Part shown: positions 1 through 8,704 of the stretch, one piece after another
How positions within the stretch are numbered: the stretch's first letter is position 1
Layout of the letters: each line of letters opens with the position of its first letter
NCBI GenBank assembly: GCA_021795795.1
Contig: JAJYPA010000003.1
Location: 26,229 to 90,228 of the forward strand
Reading direction: 5' to 3'
DNA length: 64,000 nucleotides
Source of the DNA: Pseudomonadota bacterium
Lineage (GTDB): Bacteria; Pseudomonadota; Gammaproteobacteria; Halothiobacillales; Halothiobacillaceae
Made by a program: the position numbers and the translations under genes
Notes under the pieces: model-generated
What the model was told of the DNA's origin: nothing
The model's input: the letters and a program-made list of their open reading frames with translations, nothing else
Databases searched by the model: none

Positions 1-379
1 AGAGCTCTTCACTGGTAAACGGTTTGGTCAGATAATCGGACGCGCCGACGATGTTACCCCGAGCCTTGTCGAAGATACTGTCTTTGCTCGACAGCAGGAT
101 GACTGGCGTCCGGGAGAACCGCGCGTTGTGTTTGATAATTGCCGTCGTTTGATAGCCATCAAGTCGTGGCATCAAAATGTCGATAATGACGATGTCGGGC
201 GAAAAATCTCCGATTTTTGCCAATGCATCAAAGCCGTCAACCGCACTTTCGATAACACAACCCGCCTTAGAAAGCAGGCTGTCTGCGGTACGACGAATGG
301 TTTTACTGTCATCGACAATCAGGACTTTGAGCCCGGGGAACGCAAGAGTGCTGGCTGTCGTTTCGTTCAATTGATCCAT
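1..379 (-). CDS. pilG: Twitching-motility response regulator PilG (partial, C-terminus outside window)
   Basis: The visible 126 residues form a CheY-like receiver domain. An acidic pair (D23, D24), the likely phosphoacceptor D67 in IDILMPRLDG, S97 and K119 in LTKPF are all present. The segments DDSKTIRRTA and DGFDALAKI match PilG of Pseudomonas, a stand-alone receiver that controls type IV pilus extension together with PilH and the Chp chemosensory system. The ATG is at 377-379 on the minus strand, and the gene runs off the left edge after EEL, so roughly the last ten residues are missing. It is transcribed divergently from gshA. The assignment to PilG rather than another CheY rests on overall similarity; pilH and pilI would be expected just outside the window. 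Confidence 0.85.
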   Translation of the reverse strand, partial: MDQLNETTASTLAFPGLKVLIVDDSKTIRRTADSLLSKAGCVIESAVDGFDALAKIGDFSPDIVIIDILMPRLDGYQTTAIIKHNARFSRTPVILLSSKDSIFDKARGNIVGASDYLTKPFTSEEL

Positions 380-705
380 GGTGAGATACCCAGAAGTGTT
401 GGGAAGCCAGTTAAACAGGCGATTCACAAAATCCAATGGAGCAAATGTACCCAAGGCAAGCTACTTTGGCAATTAATTCGCGTTGTGTCCAAGTTTACAA
501 CGGGGCCGACCGGCCTCGCCTCGTATCAAATTCACGCTGAATCACATCTAAATCGCGCAGATTGGTGTATTTTCTTTGCCCGTACTGCGCTTTGACCGAT
601 TGCCACAAGCGAATCGACAACAGGTATGCTACCTCTTTACATCCTGTAAAACCGGCACAAAACGCGACACCCAACCTATTGATACATAATAGAGAAATAC
701 CAATA
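380..705. other. Divergent intergenic region pilG/gshA
   Basis: These 326 bp separate two divergent genes and must hold both promoters. No gene or structured RNA was recognised. A TTGACC at 592-597 and a TATGCT at 625-630 are 27 bp apart, too far for a sigma-70 promoter. ATG codons within 562-700 are in frame with gshA, but the family-like N-terminus begins at 706. Confidence 0.4.
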
Positions 706-2049
706 ATGCCTTCTGAAGCACTGCGCACACCACACCCCGAACTGGACGCCCACTATTGTGGCCCCTTGTTGCATATCGAATCCCACATCATCCGCTGCCA
801 CCGGCAAATCGAAGCTTGGTTTCGTGCTCAATGGCTCAAACATCCCGCGCCATTTTATGCGTCGGTCGACCTGAGGAACGCTGGCTTCAAGCTCGCACCG
901 GTCGATACCAACCTTTTTCCGGCCGGCTTCAACAACCTCAATCATATTTTCGATCCGCTGATGGTGCAGGCCATTCAGGCCGCTGTAGAACACGCCTGTC
1001 CGGAAGCAAAGGACATCCTGATCATCCCCGAGCGCCACACACGCAATCTGTTTTATCTCGAATCGGTGGCTGCACTGGTCGCATTCGTTGAAATGGCAGG
1101 TTTCGGGGTGCGCGTCGGCTCACTGGAGCCGATCACAGAACCAGTCCATTTTGATCTACCCTCCGGGCGTACACTCACGCAACACCCCATTCGCCGCGTG
1201 GGCAGGCGCATCGAAGTGGATGGATTCTCTCCTTGCACCATTCTGCTGAATAACGATCTCTCAGGCGGGCGCCCGGAAATTCTGGGTGAACTTGAACAGA
1301 CCGTGATCCCCCCCATCGAGCTCGGCTGGTGGAAACGTTCGAAATTCGAGCACTTCTCGATCTATCAGGAACTGACTCGGGAGCTCTGTGCGACCATTGA
1401 TCTCGACCCCTGGTATTTATCACCCTTGATGCGCGACTGCGGGCACATCGACTTTCTCAAACGCGAGGGCGAGACCTGCCTGCAGTCTCAGGTTGGGGAA
1501 CTGCTGGCCGAGATTCAGGCAAAATACGACGAGTATCAGATCAAGGAAAAGCCGTTCGTCGTCATCAAGGCAGATGCGGGCACCTATGGCATGGGCGTGA
1601 TGACCGCGCAATCCGCGGACGACATCACACAACTCAATCGCAAGCAGCGCACGCGCATGAGTGCGAGTAAGGAGGGGTTAGGTATCGATCGGGTACTGAT
1701 CCAGGAAGGCGTCCACAGCTTCGAAAAGGTATCCATTCATCCGGACGATGACCGCTACGTGGCCGAACCGGTCATCTACATGGTTGATCACTTCGTCGTC
1801 GGCGGCTTCTACCGTGTGCACACACAAAAGGGTATCAATGAAAGTTTGAACTCCCCTGGCGCAGCCTTTGTTCCATTGCCTTTCAACGAGGCCTGCAGCC
1901 TGCCCTCCCCGGAATGCGCCCTCGACAGCGAGCGCAACCGGCACTACGTTTACGGTGTGGTTGCCAGACTTGCTCTGCTGGCCGCGGCTTACGAATACCA
2001 GTCGATCCGTGAAGCAGAAGCCGAAACCGTTGAGACCCAGGTCGCATGA
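706..2049 (+). CDS. gshA: Glutamate--cysteine ligase, acidithiobacilli/proteobacterial type
   Basis: This is a 447-residue enzyme predicted to join glutamate and cysteine in the first, ATP-dependent step of cytosolic glutathione synthesis. It belongs to the GshA family first described from Acidithiobacillus (distinct from E. coli GshA). Recognisable segments are the N-terminal HYCGPLLHIESHI and the glycine-rich nucleotide-binding stretch VIKADAGTYGMGVM at about residues 286-299. The ATG at 706 was chosen because homologues start near MPSEALRTPHPELD; the frame is open upstream to 562, but that part does not look coding. Its stop overlaps the gshB start (ATGA), which indicates translational coupling and supports the function. 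Confidence 0.9.
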   Translation: MPSEALRTPHPELDAHYCGPLLHIESHIIRCHRQIEAWFRAQWLKHPAPFYASVDLRNAGFKLAPVDTNLFPAGFNNLNHIFDPLMVQAIQAAVEHACPEAKDILIIPERHTRNLFYLESVAALVAFVEMAGFGVRVGSLEPITEPVHFDLPSGRTLTQHPIRRVGRRIEVDGFSPCTILLNNDLSGGRPEILGELEQTVIPPIELGWWKRSKFEHFSIYQELTRELCATIDLDPWYLSPLMRDCGHIDFLKREGETCLQSQVGELLAEIQAKYDEYQIKEKPFVVIKADAGTYGMGVMTAQSADDITQLNRKQRTRMSASKEGLGIDRVLIQEGVHSFEKVSIHPDDDRYVAEPVIYMVDHFVVGGFYRVHTQKGINESLNSPGAAFVPLPFNEACSLPSPECALDSERNRHYVYGVVARLALLAAAYEYQSIREAEAETVETQVA

Positions 2050-3017
2050 AAATCGGCATCCTGATGGATCCCATAGCCCGGATCAAACCCTACAAGGACA
2101 CCTCCTTTGCCCTGCTGCTGGCTGCACAAAGTCGCGGGTGGTCCGTGTTCTATCTGGAACCGGACTGGCTGTATGCCGAGCAAGGATGTCCTCGCTCGCG
2201 AATGCACGCCATCACCGTATTCGATCGCAACACGGACTGGTTCGAACTCGGCCCGGCGCAAACGCAAGATCTGGCTGAACTCGACATCATCATTCAGCGC
2301 CAGGACCCCCCCGTAACCCTGAACTATCACTACGTCACCGCGCTGTTGGCGCTGGCGGAGCGTCAGGGTGTTCTGGTTGCCAATCGCCCCAATGCGTTGC
2401 GGGCAGCGAATGAAAAACTGCTGGCCCAGCACTATCCGGATCTGTGCCCGCCTACGCTGGTAACGCGCGACCCAGCCCAGCTTCGCGACTTTTTGAGTCA
2501 GCACGGGCACATCGTGCTCAAACCACTCGATGCCATGGGCGGCAGTTCCGTGTTCCAGATTCAGGCGGGGGATCTCAATACCGCCGTTATCATCGAAACC
2601 ATGATTCAACACGGGTTGATCATGGCGCAGAAATTCCTGCCCGCCGTGCGTGAAGGCGATCGGCGTATCTTGCTGATCAATGGCGAACCTGTCGATCACG
2701 CCCTTTTGCGTGTGCCGCAGGCAGATGAATTCCGGGCGAACCTTGCCGCAGGTGGGCGCGGGCAGGTCGTGCCCCTTCGGGAGCGAGACCGGGAAATTGC
2801 TGCCCGGGTCGGCCCGGACATGGCCGCGGCGGGGTTCTGGTTTGTCGGCCTGGATGTGATTGGCGACTACCTGACGGAAGTCAACGTCACCAGCCCGACC
2901 TGTGCACGGGAAATCGACGCGGTTTGCCACAATGATCCCGCCGGACAGCTACTCGATTTCCTGGCAGCCGAACGCCTGAGGCGTCCACGCGAACAGAACT
3001 TGAGTTGCCGCCAATAG
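2046..3017 (+). CDS. gshB: Glutathione synthetase
   Basis: A 323-residue ATP-grasp ligase that adds glycine to gamma-glutamylcysteine. The N-terminus MKIGILMDPIARIKPYKDTS is typical of GshB. KPLDAMGGSSVF near residue 158 is the ATP-grasp nucleotide loop, and EVNVTSPTC near residue 277 is the metal and substrate site. Length matches the family (about 315 residues). The start overlaps the gshA stop by 4 bp, so gshA and gshB form a complete glutathione operon. Confidence 0.95.
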   Translation: MKIGILMDPIARIKPYKDTSFALLLAAQSRGWSVFYLEPDWLYAEQGCPRSRMHAITVFDRNTDWFELGPAQTQDLAELDIIIQRQDPPVTLNYHYVTALLALAERQGVLVANRPNALRAANEKLLAQHYPDLCPPTLVTRDPAQLRDFLSQHGHIVLKPLDAMGGSSVFQIQAGDLNTAVIIETMIQHGLIMAQKFLPAVREGDRRILLINGEPVDHALLRVPQADEFRANLAAGGRGQVVPLRERDREIAARVGPDMAAAGFWFVGLDVIGDYLTEVNVTSPTCAREIDAVCHNDPAGQLLDFLAAERLRRPREQNLSCRQ

Positions 3018-3052
3018 TCGAACTTGGCCCAACCCCGCATCACGGAACCTTC

Positions 3053-4126
3053 ATGCTGACTCGACGCCAATTCCTGACCACGCTGGCCGCCAGCCCGCTT
3101 TTGATTTCAGGCTGCACCAAGTCGGAAACCCGAATCGTCGAAGAAGGATTCACCGTCTTCAATATGCCGATGACGCTGCGATTCGCCAATGAATCGCCTG
3201 AAGCCATCACACAGACGGTGAACGCTGCTGCGGGCATCGTCGAGCCACTGTACCGACGAATCCACCCCTGGAAACCGAGTGACCTCACCCGACTGAACGC
3301 CCAACTGGCCGCCCAAGGCAAGGCGACGGCCACGCCGGAAATCATCGAGCTGATTGCCATTTCCCGAACGCTGTTCGAAGGTACCGATGGCGCGTTCGAT
3401 CCCACCATCGGCGCGCTGATCGCAGCATGGGGGTTTCACAACAGCCACGTCACCGAATCGCATCCGCTGCCGACCGAAGCGTTCCTCGATGCCTGGCTGG
3501 AACATCGTCCGACCACGAACGACGTGCATGTCGACGGATTGGAAGTCCGCGTCACCAACCGACGCGTGCAATTCGACTTCAATGGCTGCGCGGAAGGCTA
3601 CGCCGGGCACCTCGTGATCCAGGCAGCCGAAAAGGCGGGGATTACGAACTGCCTGTTCGATACGGGCGGCGATCTGTTCATGATCGGGCAGGCGGGCGAC
3701 AAGCCCTGGCACTTGGCCATCGAAAACCCCCTTAAGCGGGGCGTACTCGCCAGTATGGATCTTTCAGGGAACACGGCGCCCAACGGCCACCAGTCCCTCA
3801 ACAGTTCCGGCAACTACGAACATCGTTTTATCTACAAAGGCGAAGCGTATTCGCATATCATCAACCCGAAAACCGCGCGCCCCGTTCGTCGCATTGCGGG
3901 CAGCACGGTATGGGCAAACCATTACGCAATCAGTGATGGCGCGACCAAGGGTGTCATGATGCTGGAACCGGAACAGGTACCCGACATGGTGCGCAAACTC
4001 AAACTCGACGGTGTGCTGTTCATGGAAGAAACCGGCCAACTCTGGATGAATCAACGTATGCAGGACAAGTTGCACCTCGTCGAACCTGTCGACGGTCTGA
4101 CCTCTACCCACCTCGTCCCGGACTAG
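3053..4126 (+). CDS. apbE: FAD:protein FMN transferase ApbE (lipoprotein)
   Basis: A 357-residue ApbE-family flavin transferase that covalently attaches FMN to threonine residues of exported proteins such as subunits of Nqr or Rnf complexes. The start at 3053 gives the signal sequence MLTRRQFLTTLAASPLLISG ending in lipobox LISGC, so the protein should be membrane-anchored and periplasmic. The paired arginines also resemble a Tat signal. The family motifs DTGGDLFMIG, HIINPKTARPV (about residue 268) and SDGATKGVMML (metal and flavin site) are present. It follows gshB by 35 bp in the same direction. No flavoprotein target is encoded in the window. Confidence 0.88.
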   Translation: MLTRRQFLTTLAASPLLISGCTKSETRIVEEGFTVFNMPMTLRFANESPEAITQTVNAAAGIVEPLYRRIHPWKPSDLTRLNAQLAAQGKATATPEIIELIAISRTLFEGTDGAFDPTIGALIAAWGFHNSHVTESHPLPTEAFLDAWLEHRPTTNDVHVDGLEVRVTNRRVQFDFNGCAEGYAGHLVIQAAEKAGITNCLFDTGGDLFMIGQAGDKPWHLAIENPLKRGVLASMDLSGNTAPNGHQSLNSSGNYEHRFIYKGEAYSHIINPKTARPVRRIAGSTVWANHYAISDGATKGVMMLEPEQVPDMVRKLKLDGVLFMEETGQLWMNQRMQDKLHLVEPVDGLTSTHLVPD

Positions 4127-4220
4127 CCTGGATCAGCAGGGAAAGAGCCAAAGCGAACGACTCTAGCAATAAGACTCAGGCAATGCGCCTCCGGCATACG
4201 CGCAACCGCAAGGAAGAATG

Positions 4221-4973
4221 ATGGATCATTGGGCACTCGATCAAAACTTCATCGATAGCGACAAACGCTTCGGCGCCGCACTGCTCATCGCATTGGTTGT
4301 TCACGCCGTGTTTCTCACCATTTTTTTCACCGGCGACAAGCCCAGTCCGCCACCACCCCGCCCGATCGAACTGTCGCTGGATGCCCCGCTGGCTGCTAAG
4401 ACCAACGATGCCAGCCCCACGCCATCCGAAAAGATCAAAGACAAAGTAACAATTCAGGCTCAAGCCAGCACAGCCGGAGAACAGACCAACACCCTGCAAA
4501 AAACAAAACCCGGCAAAGGCATTTCCACTGAAGGCAATAACGGCAACACCGACACACCGATCACGAATGCCGCGCCGGATGCCTTCAACCGCCTGAACGA
4601 GGCCGTGAGTCGCTCCCTGAAAACCGGTTTTTTGACCAGCAGAACAATCAAAGGCCCAGCCGGTGATTACCTGTCGCACTGGAAGCGACAGGTCGAAGCC
4701 TATGGCAACGCGCACTACCCCGAAGACCTGATTTCCCAAAAAATATCCGGGCAGTTGATTCTTGCCGTGAAGATCGACAAAGAGGGTCACGTTCTGGATA
4801 TCGCCATCCAGCACTCATCGGGCAATTCGAAAATCGATACAGCGGCCCGGCGATTGGTTCAGCAGGCCTCTCCTTACCCGCCTTTTCAGCCCGCACTGGC
4901 CGCCCGCTTCGATCAAATCGTCATTACGCGCACCTGGCAATTTTCCAGCGGACATGAGTTGTCCACGCGCTGA
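4221..4973 (+). CDS. tonB: TonB-family energy transducer
   Basis: A protein of about 250 residues with TonB architecture. It has a short cytoplasmic N-terminus, one membrane anchor (about residues 18-37, GAALLIALVVHAVFLTIFF), a proline-rich start of the periplasmic linker (PSPPPPRPIELSLD), a long Ser/Thr/Lys-rich spacer and a C-terminal TonB domain (about 160-250) with SGQLILAVKIDKEGHV and AARRLVQQASPYPPF. TonB transmits proton-motive force from ExbB/ExbD to outer-membrane receptors. Two adjacent ATGs occur at 4218 and 4221; AAGGAAG at 4210-4216 favours the second. No exbB, exbD or receptor gene is adjacent, so partners must lie elsewhere. Confidence 0.82.
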   Translation: MDHWALDQNFIDSDKRFGAALLIALVVHAVFLTIFFTGDKPSPPPPRPIELSLDAPLAAKTNDASPTPSEKIKDKVTIQAQASTAGEQTNTLQKTKPGKGISTEGNNGNTDTPITNAAPDAFNRLNEAVSRSLKTGFLTSRTIKGPAGDYLSHWKRQVEAYGNAHYPEDLISQKISGQLILAVKIDKEGHVLDIAIQHSSGNSKIDTAARRLVQQASPYPPFQPALAARFDQIVITRTWQFSSGHELSTR

Positions 4974-5144
4974 GCCCCGCCATCAAAGCCGCTTGGCGAC
5001 GGACATCATTCTAGGATTGCGCAGGTTGGACGGTATACCTATACTCACGAGTTGTTTGCGCGTCGGCAGTATTTTCCATTGGCTGCGCGTTTGGTTTTTT
5101 AGACAACGGCACGCTTAACGCGCGTCGGAATGAGGTTTTGTTAC

Positions 5145-5561
5145 ATGGCAGTCACGCTCCCACCCGGTTACAAGCCTTCGGAATCCGAAGAATACATGAA
5201 CCCCATGCAGCTCGAATATTTCAAGCAGAAGCTGTTGACTTGGCGCGACGAATTACTTGAAGAATCCGAAACAACAGTCAATCACCTACGTGAAGAAAAC
5301 TGGCAAGAACCGGATATCAACGACCGGGCATCGCTCGAGTCGGATGCCGCACTGGAGCTGCGTACCCGCGATCGCTATCGCAAATTGATCAATAAAATCG
5401 ACAAAGCCTTAAGGCAAATTGCCGATGGCAACTACGGCTTTTGCGAAGAAACCGGCGATGAGATCGGCATACGCCGCCTTGAGGCTCGCCCGATTGCCAC
5501 ATTGACCATTGAGGCACAGGAGCGGCACGAGCGACTGGAGCGCGTACAACGCGATGAATAA
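5145..5561 (+). CDS. dksA: RNA polymerase-binding transcription factor DksA, zinc-site-less form
   Basis: A 138-residue DksA, which enters the RNA polymerase secondary channel and works with ppGpp. The coiled-coil tip motif is intact (D57, D60, A62 in EPDINDRAS). The zinc finger is degenerate: the four cysteine positions read C100, T103, T121 and A124 with canonical spacing, so zinc is probably not bound. The ATG at 5145 has GAGG 9 bases upstream and gives [10 protein letters not shown]; an in-frame ATG at 5130 and a second possible start at MNPMQLEYF exist. Its last 8 bases overlap the following cyclophilin gene. Confidence 0.88.
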   Translation: MAVTLPPGYKPSESEEYMNPMQLEYFKQKLLTWRDELLEESETTVNHLREENWQEPDINDRASLESDAALELRTRDRYRKLINKIDKALRQIADGNYGFCEETGDEIGIRRLEARPIATLTIEAQERHERLERVQRDE

Positions 5562-6159
5562 AACCCGACGCCTTCTCACCGCCTTAGCCCTAGCCAATTT
5601 ATTCGGCACATCTGCTTTTGCGGCTGAATCAACACTCACTTCAACGAAGGAAAAACCCGTTTCCGTGCAAATCGTCACGAACATGGGTAGCTTTGCCGTT
5701 TTACTGGAACCTGCCAAAGCACCCAAGACGGTCGCGAACTTCCTCGATTACGTTAAATCCGGGTTTTACAACGGCACGATCTTCCATCGCGTCATACCCG
5801 GTTTCATGATTCAGGGGGGTGGTTTCAAACCTGATTTCCGCCAGAAACCCACCCAAGCGCCGATCGTCAACGAAGCCGACAACGGCCTGAGCAACCGGCG
5901 CGGCACCATCGCCATGGCGCGCACCAGCGATCCTGATTCGGCCACGGCCCAGTTTTTTATCAATGTGGCCGACAACGAATTTCTGGATTACAGCGCCCCC
6001 ACCCGGCAGGGTGCAGGCTATGCCGTGTTCGGTCATGTAACCTCCGGCATGGATGTTGTCGATCAAATTGTCAGCACGCCGACCGGTGCAGCAGGCCCCT
6101 TCCCTCAGGATGTGCCGAAAAAAACCGTCCTGATCGAATCCATCAAGGCTCTGCCCTGA
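5554..6159 (+). CDS. ppiA: Periplasmic peptidyl-prolyl cis-trans isomerase (cyclophilin type)
   Basis: A 201-residue cyclophilin with a signal peptide ending at about residue 23 ([23 protein letters not shown]), so it should fold proteins in the periplasm. Catalytic-core segments are [13 protein letters not shown], the cyclophilin active-site arginine region, and [16 protein letters not shown]. The length fits PpiA-type enzymes. The start overlaps the end of dksA, which suggests coupled translation. The rnd gene follows 4 bp after its stop. Confidence 0.9.
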   Translation: MNKTRRLLTALALANLFGTSAFAAESTLTSTKEKPVSVQIVTNMGSFAVLLEPAKAPKTVANFLDYVKSGFYNGTIFHRVIPGFMIQGGGFKPDFRQKPTQAPIVNEADNGLSNRRGTIAMARTSDPDSATAQFFINVADNEFLDYSAPTRQGAGYAVFGHVTSGMDVVDQIVSTPTGAAGPFPQDVPKKTVLIESIKALP

Positions 6160-6163
6160 GCTC

Positions 6164-7288
6164 GTGACTATCACGGACAGGTTCGGGCTTGCGCAACAGC
6201 CTCGGTTAATTCAATCCTCATCGGCACTGCAAGACGTTTGTGGCCAGTTTTTCGAATCAACCTGGGCCACAATCGACACGGAGTTCATGCGGGAATCCAC
6301 CTATTTCCCGCAACTATGCCTGGTACAGATCGCCGTCCCCGACGCCATCTGGCTGATCGATCCGCTGTCCGTACCGTTGGCACCTTTGTGGCATGAACTG
6401 AACCGAACATCTTCCCCACTGGTCTTCCATGCCGCAGAGCAGGATCTGGAACTGATCTATCTTCACTCCGGCGCCCTGCCGCAAACCCTGCGGGACAGCC
6501 AGATCGCTGCGGCCTTTTTAGGGCTTGGCGAACAAATCGGCTACGCCAACCTTGTTCATCGCCTGCTGAATGTTGAACTCGACAAATCACAAAGCCGAAC
6601 GAATTGGGCTCAGCGTCCACTCACGACAGAACAGCAACACTACGCGGCCGACGACGTCCGCTTTTTACGCAGCTTATACCCCCTGCTTCGCGAGCAGTTG
6701 GCCACCAGAAACCGGCTGGAGTGGTTCGACGAGGAGTGTGCTGCACTGAGCGACCCCCAACGTTTCCAACCCCAGATGACCGGTCTCTGGCGCAAGGTAC
6801 GCGGTCAACAGACCTTGCGCGCTGCGCAGCGCGCCGTACTTGATGCAATCACGACCTGGCGGGAAGCATGGGCACGCGAACTCAACCTGCCCCGGCGCTG
6901 GGTCTTAAGTGACGAGCAGGCGCTGGAACTGGCCGGCTCACGTCAGTTCCGGCCCAACCTGTTGAACCCCAAAATTGCACGACATCACCTGAGCGACCAA
7001 CAAGTCGATGAATTACGCGCCACCATCGAGCGAGCCAAACAGTTGCCGCCAGAAGCTTTCCCCCAGTGGCAGGCATTCCAACGAACCGATCCCGAAACGA
7101 ATGCCATTCTTGGCCGTATGCAGGTTTTGGTGCAGGAACTCAGCAAGCAAATGGAAATAAGCCCCTCCTTGCTCGCGACTACAGACGATATGCTCCGCTT
7201 GATACGCGCACCCGATGCCCCGAACAAACTCACAACCGGTTGGCGCAGCGACGTGATCGGTTTGCCGCTAAAATCACTTCTCGATTAA
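6164..7288 (+). CDS. rnd: Ribonuclease D
   Basis: A 374-residue 3'-5' exoribonuclease that trims tRNA and other stable RNA precursors. The DEDD exonuclease motifs are visible: DTEFMRE near residue 38 (Exo I), HAAEQDLELI (Exo II) and YAADDVRFL (Exo III, tyrosine subtype). A C-terminal HRDC domain follows (LNLPRRWVLSDEQALELA). The start is GTG at 6164. The 4-bp gap to the cyclophilin gene suggests co-transcription. Confidence 0.92.
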   Translation: MTITDRFGLAQQPRLIQSSSALQDVCGQFFESTWATIDTEFMRESTYFPQLCLVQIAVPDAIWLIDPLSVPLAPLWHELNRTSSPLVFHAAEQDLELIYLHSGALPQTLRDSQIAAAFLGLGEQIGYANLVHRLLNVELDKSQSRTNWAQRPLTTEQQHYAADDVRFLRSLYPLLREQLATRNRLEWFDEECAALSDPQRFQPQMTGLWRKVRGQQTLRAAQRAVLDAITTWREAWARELNLPRRWVLSDEQALELAGSRQFRPNLLNPKIARHHLSDQQVDELRATIERAKQLPPEAFPQWQAFQRTDPETNAILGRMQVLVQELSKQMEISPSLLATTDDMLRLIRAPDAPNKLTTGWRSDVIGLPLKSLLD

Positions 7289-7363
7289 TACAGAAAAAGT
7301 AAGCACACCATTTGTGCAACAGACTGGCTGTTTTTAACCACGCACATAGACTGAGGTTATGCC

Positions 7364-7585
7364 ATGAATCCCGCCGAAATCGTTTCCATAATTCAAAATG
7401 AAATCCCCGATGCCGAGGTTCACCCCGAAGGCGAAGGCTGCAATTTCAAGATCACGGTGGTGAGTTCCGAATTTGCAGGTAAAACCATGCTGCAACAGCA
7501 CCAGCGCGTGAACAAGATACTGGCGCCCTCTTTGGCCTCGGGCGCGCTGCACGCCGTGACGCTGGTCACCCGGACACCTGCCTGA
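7364..7585 (+). CDS. ibaG: BolA/IbaG-family protein
   Basis: A 73-residue BolA-like protein, short as in IbaG (YrbA). The C-terminal segment ALHAVTLVTRTP carries the conserved histidine of the class, and VHPEGEGCNFKITVV corresponds to the beta-hairpin. BolA-type proteins pair with monothiol glutaredoxins to bind a [2Fe-2S] cluster. IbaG is often next to murA or mla genes, but here it stands after rnd and before a repeat element, so context adds nothing. Confidence 0.82.
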   Translation: MNPAEIVSIIQNEIPDAEVHPEGEGCNFKITVVSSEFAGKTMLQQHQRVNKILAPSLASGALHAVTLVTRTPA

Positions 7586-7593
7586 ACAATTCT

Positions 7594-7736
7594 GGGTACC
7601 TCGAAAAACCGTCACGAGCGGCCCGAGTGCAAGGCGGCCGGAGCGCAGCGACCGAGACATATCAAATAGATAGGCGAGGGAGCGAGCACCGCCCAACGCA
7701 GCAATCGGGTCGCGCAGTAGGTTTTTCGAGGTGCCC
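7594..7736. repeat. 143-bp dispersed repeat bounded by 17-bp inverted repeats
   Basis: The ends GGGTACCTCGAAAAACC (7594-7610) and GGTTTTTCGAGGTGCCC (7720-7736) are inverted copies with one mismatch. The 109 bp between them are GC-rich and read, on the minus strand, as the fragment DPIAALGGARSLAYL. I recall that peptide fragment as recurring in spurious proteobacterial ORFs, which points to a dispersed intergenic repeat. No transposase is present. It fills the gap between ibaG and the DUF1244 gene. Confidence 0.6.
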
Positions 7737-7772
7737 TTCTGTCGAACTTCAATCAACGCTGGAAAAACACCG

Positions 7773-8096
7773 ATGAACGAACACAACACCCCAACCGCTG
7801 ATGCAAAAGACAAAACCGAGTGGGAAGCCGCCGCCTTCCGCCGTCTGGTCGCGCATCTGCAAGAACGAACCGACGTACAGAATATCGACATGATGAACCT
7901 GACCGGGTTTTGCCGTAACTGCCTGTCACGCTGGTATCGCGAAGCCGCCGAGGAAAGGGGTACCAAGCTGAGCGACCACGATGCGCGCGTGGCGATTTAC
8001 GGTATGCCCTACGACGAGTGGAAAAAGCGCTACCAAAGTGAAGCCAGCCCGGCGCAACAAGAACAATTCAAAACCGCGATCAAACAGCATGAGTGA
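7773..8096 (+). CDS. DUF1244 family protein
   Basis: A 107-residue soluble protein recognised as DUF1244 by DVQNIDMMNLTGFCRNCLS, YREAAEERG and YGMPYDEWKKRYQ. The CRNC pair could bind metal, but the family has no established function that I can state. The ATG at 7773 was chosen over the upstream in-frame codons, which lie in the repeat. The last 8 bases overlap the next gene, a small cation-efflux-like protein, so the two are probably translated together. Confidence 0.8.
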   Translation: MNEHNTPTADAKDKTEWEAAAFRRLVAHLQERTDVQNIDMMNLTGFCRNCLSRWYREAAEERGTKLSDHDARVAIYGMPYDEWKKRYQSEASPAQQEQFKTAIKQHE

Positions 8097-8694
8097 GCTC
8101 GATAGGCACAGCCCATTGCGACGAGCCGTTCTGTGGGTGGCTTTGCTGAACTTCAGTTACTTCTGGGTGGAATTCGGTGTCGCCCAGTCGATCGGCTCGG
8201 TTTCCCTGTTCGCGGATTCCATCGATTTTCTGGAAGACACTGCAATCAACCTGTTAATTCTCATCGGCATCGGGCTCAGCCTCGCTTACCGTGCCCGACT
8301 GGGCATGTTCCTCGCAGGCCTCCTGCTCGTTCCGGGAATTGCTACTCTATGGATGGCCTGGAACAAGGTCGTCAGTCAGGCGCCACCCGATGCCTTTGAT
8401 TTGAGCCTGACAGGGTTGGGAGCATTGTTCGTCAATCTGACCTGTGCCTTCCTGCTCGTCCGGTTCAGGCATCACCAGGGCAGTCTGACGCGCGCGGCCT
8501 TTCTTTCCGCCCGAAACGATGCATTGGCCAACGTCGCCATCATCGCGGCGGGCTTGCTCACCCTCGTGTGGCATTCGGCTTTACCCGATCTGGTCGTAGG
8601 CTTGGGAATTTTCCTGATGAATCTGGACGCAGCCCGCGAGGTCTATCAGGCAGCCCGACGGGAACATGCTGAAACACGGCAACTACAACCGTAA
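8089..8694 (+). CDS. Cation diffusion facilitator-like membrane protein, short form
   Basis: A 201-residue protein with five or six predicted membrane segments and the two signature regions of CDF transporters: SVSLFADSIDFLEDTAIN (membrane helix 2, with the conserved D-x3-D metal site) and SARNDALANVAII (helix 5). These transporters exchange Zn, Co, Cd or Mn for protons. The usual C-terminal cytoplasmic dimerisation domain is absent; the protein ends soon after the last helix in a charged tail. The ATG at 8089 overlaps the DUF1244 stop. Substrate cannot be predicted. Confidence 0.75.
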   Translation: MSELDRHSPLRRAVLWVALLNFSYFWVEFGVAQSIGSVSLFADSIDFLEDTAINLLILIGIGLSLAYRARLGMFLAGLLLVPGIATLWMAWNKVVSQAPPDAFDLSLTGLGALFVNLTCAFLLVRFRHHQGSLTRAAFLSARNDALANVAIIAAGLLTLVWHSALPDLVVGLGIFLMNLDAAREVYQAARREHAETRQLQP

Positions 8695-8704
8695 ATAGCC
8701 CGGC

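Noticed and set aside
592..630. TTGACC...TATGCT as the gshA promoter
   Set aside because: The 27-bp spacer is incompatible with a sigma-70 promoter.
1989..2930. Minus-strand open frame of 313 codons opposite gshB
   Set aside because: Antisense shadow of a confidently recognised gene.
7334..7966. Minus-strand open frame of 210 codons across the 143-bp repeat
   Set aside because: It overlaps ibaG and the DUF1244 gene on the other strand, and its middle is repeat sequence; no coherent domain.
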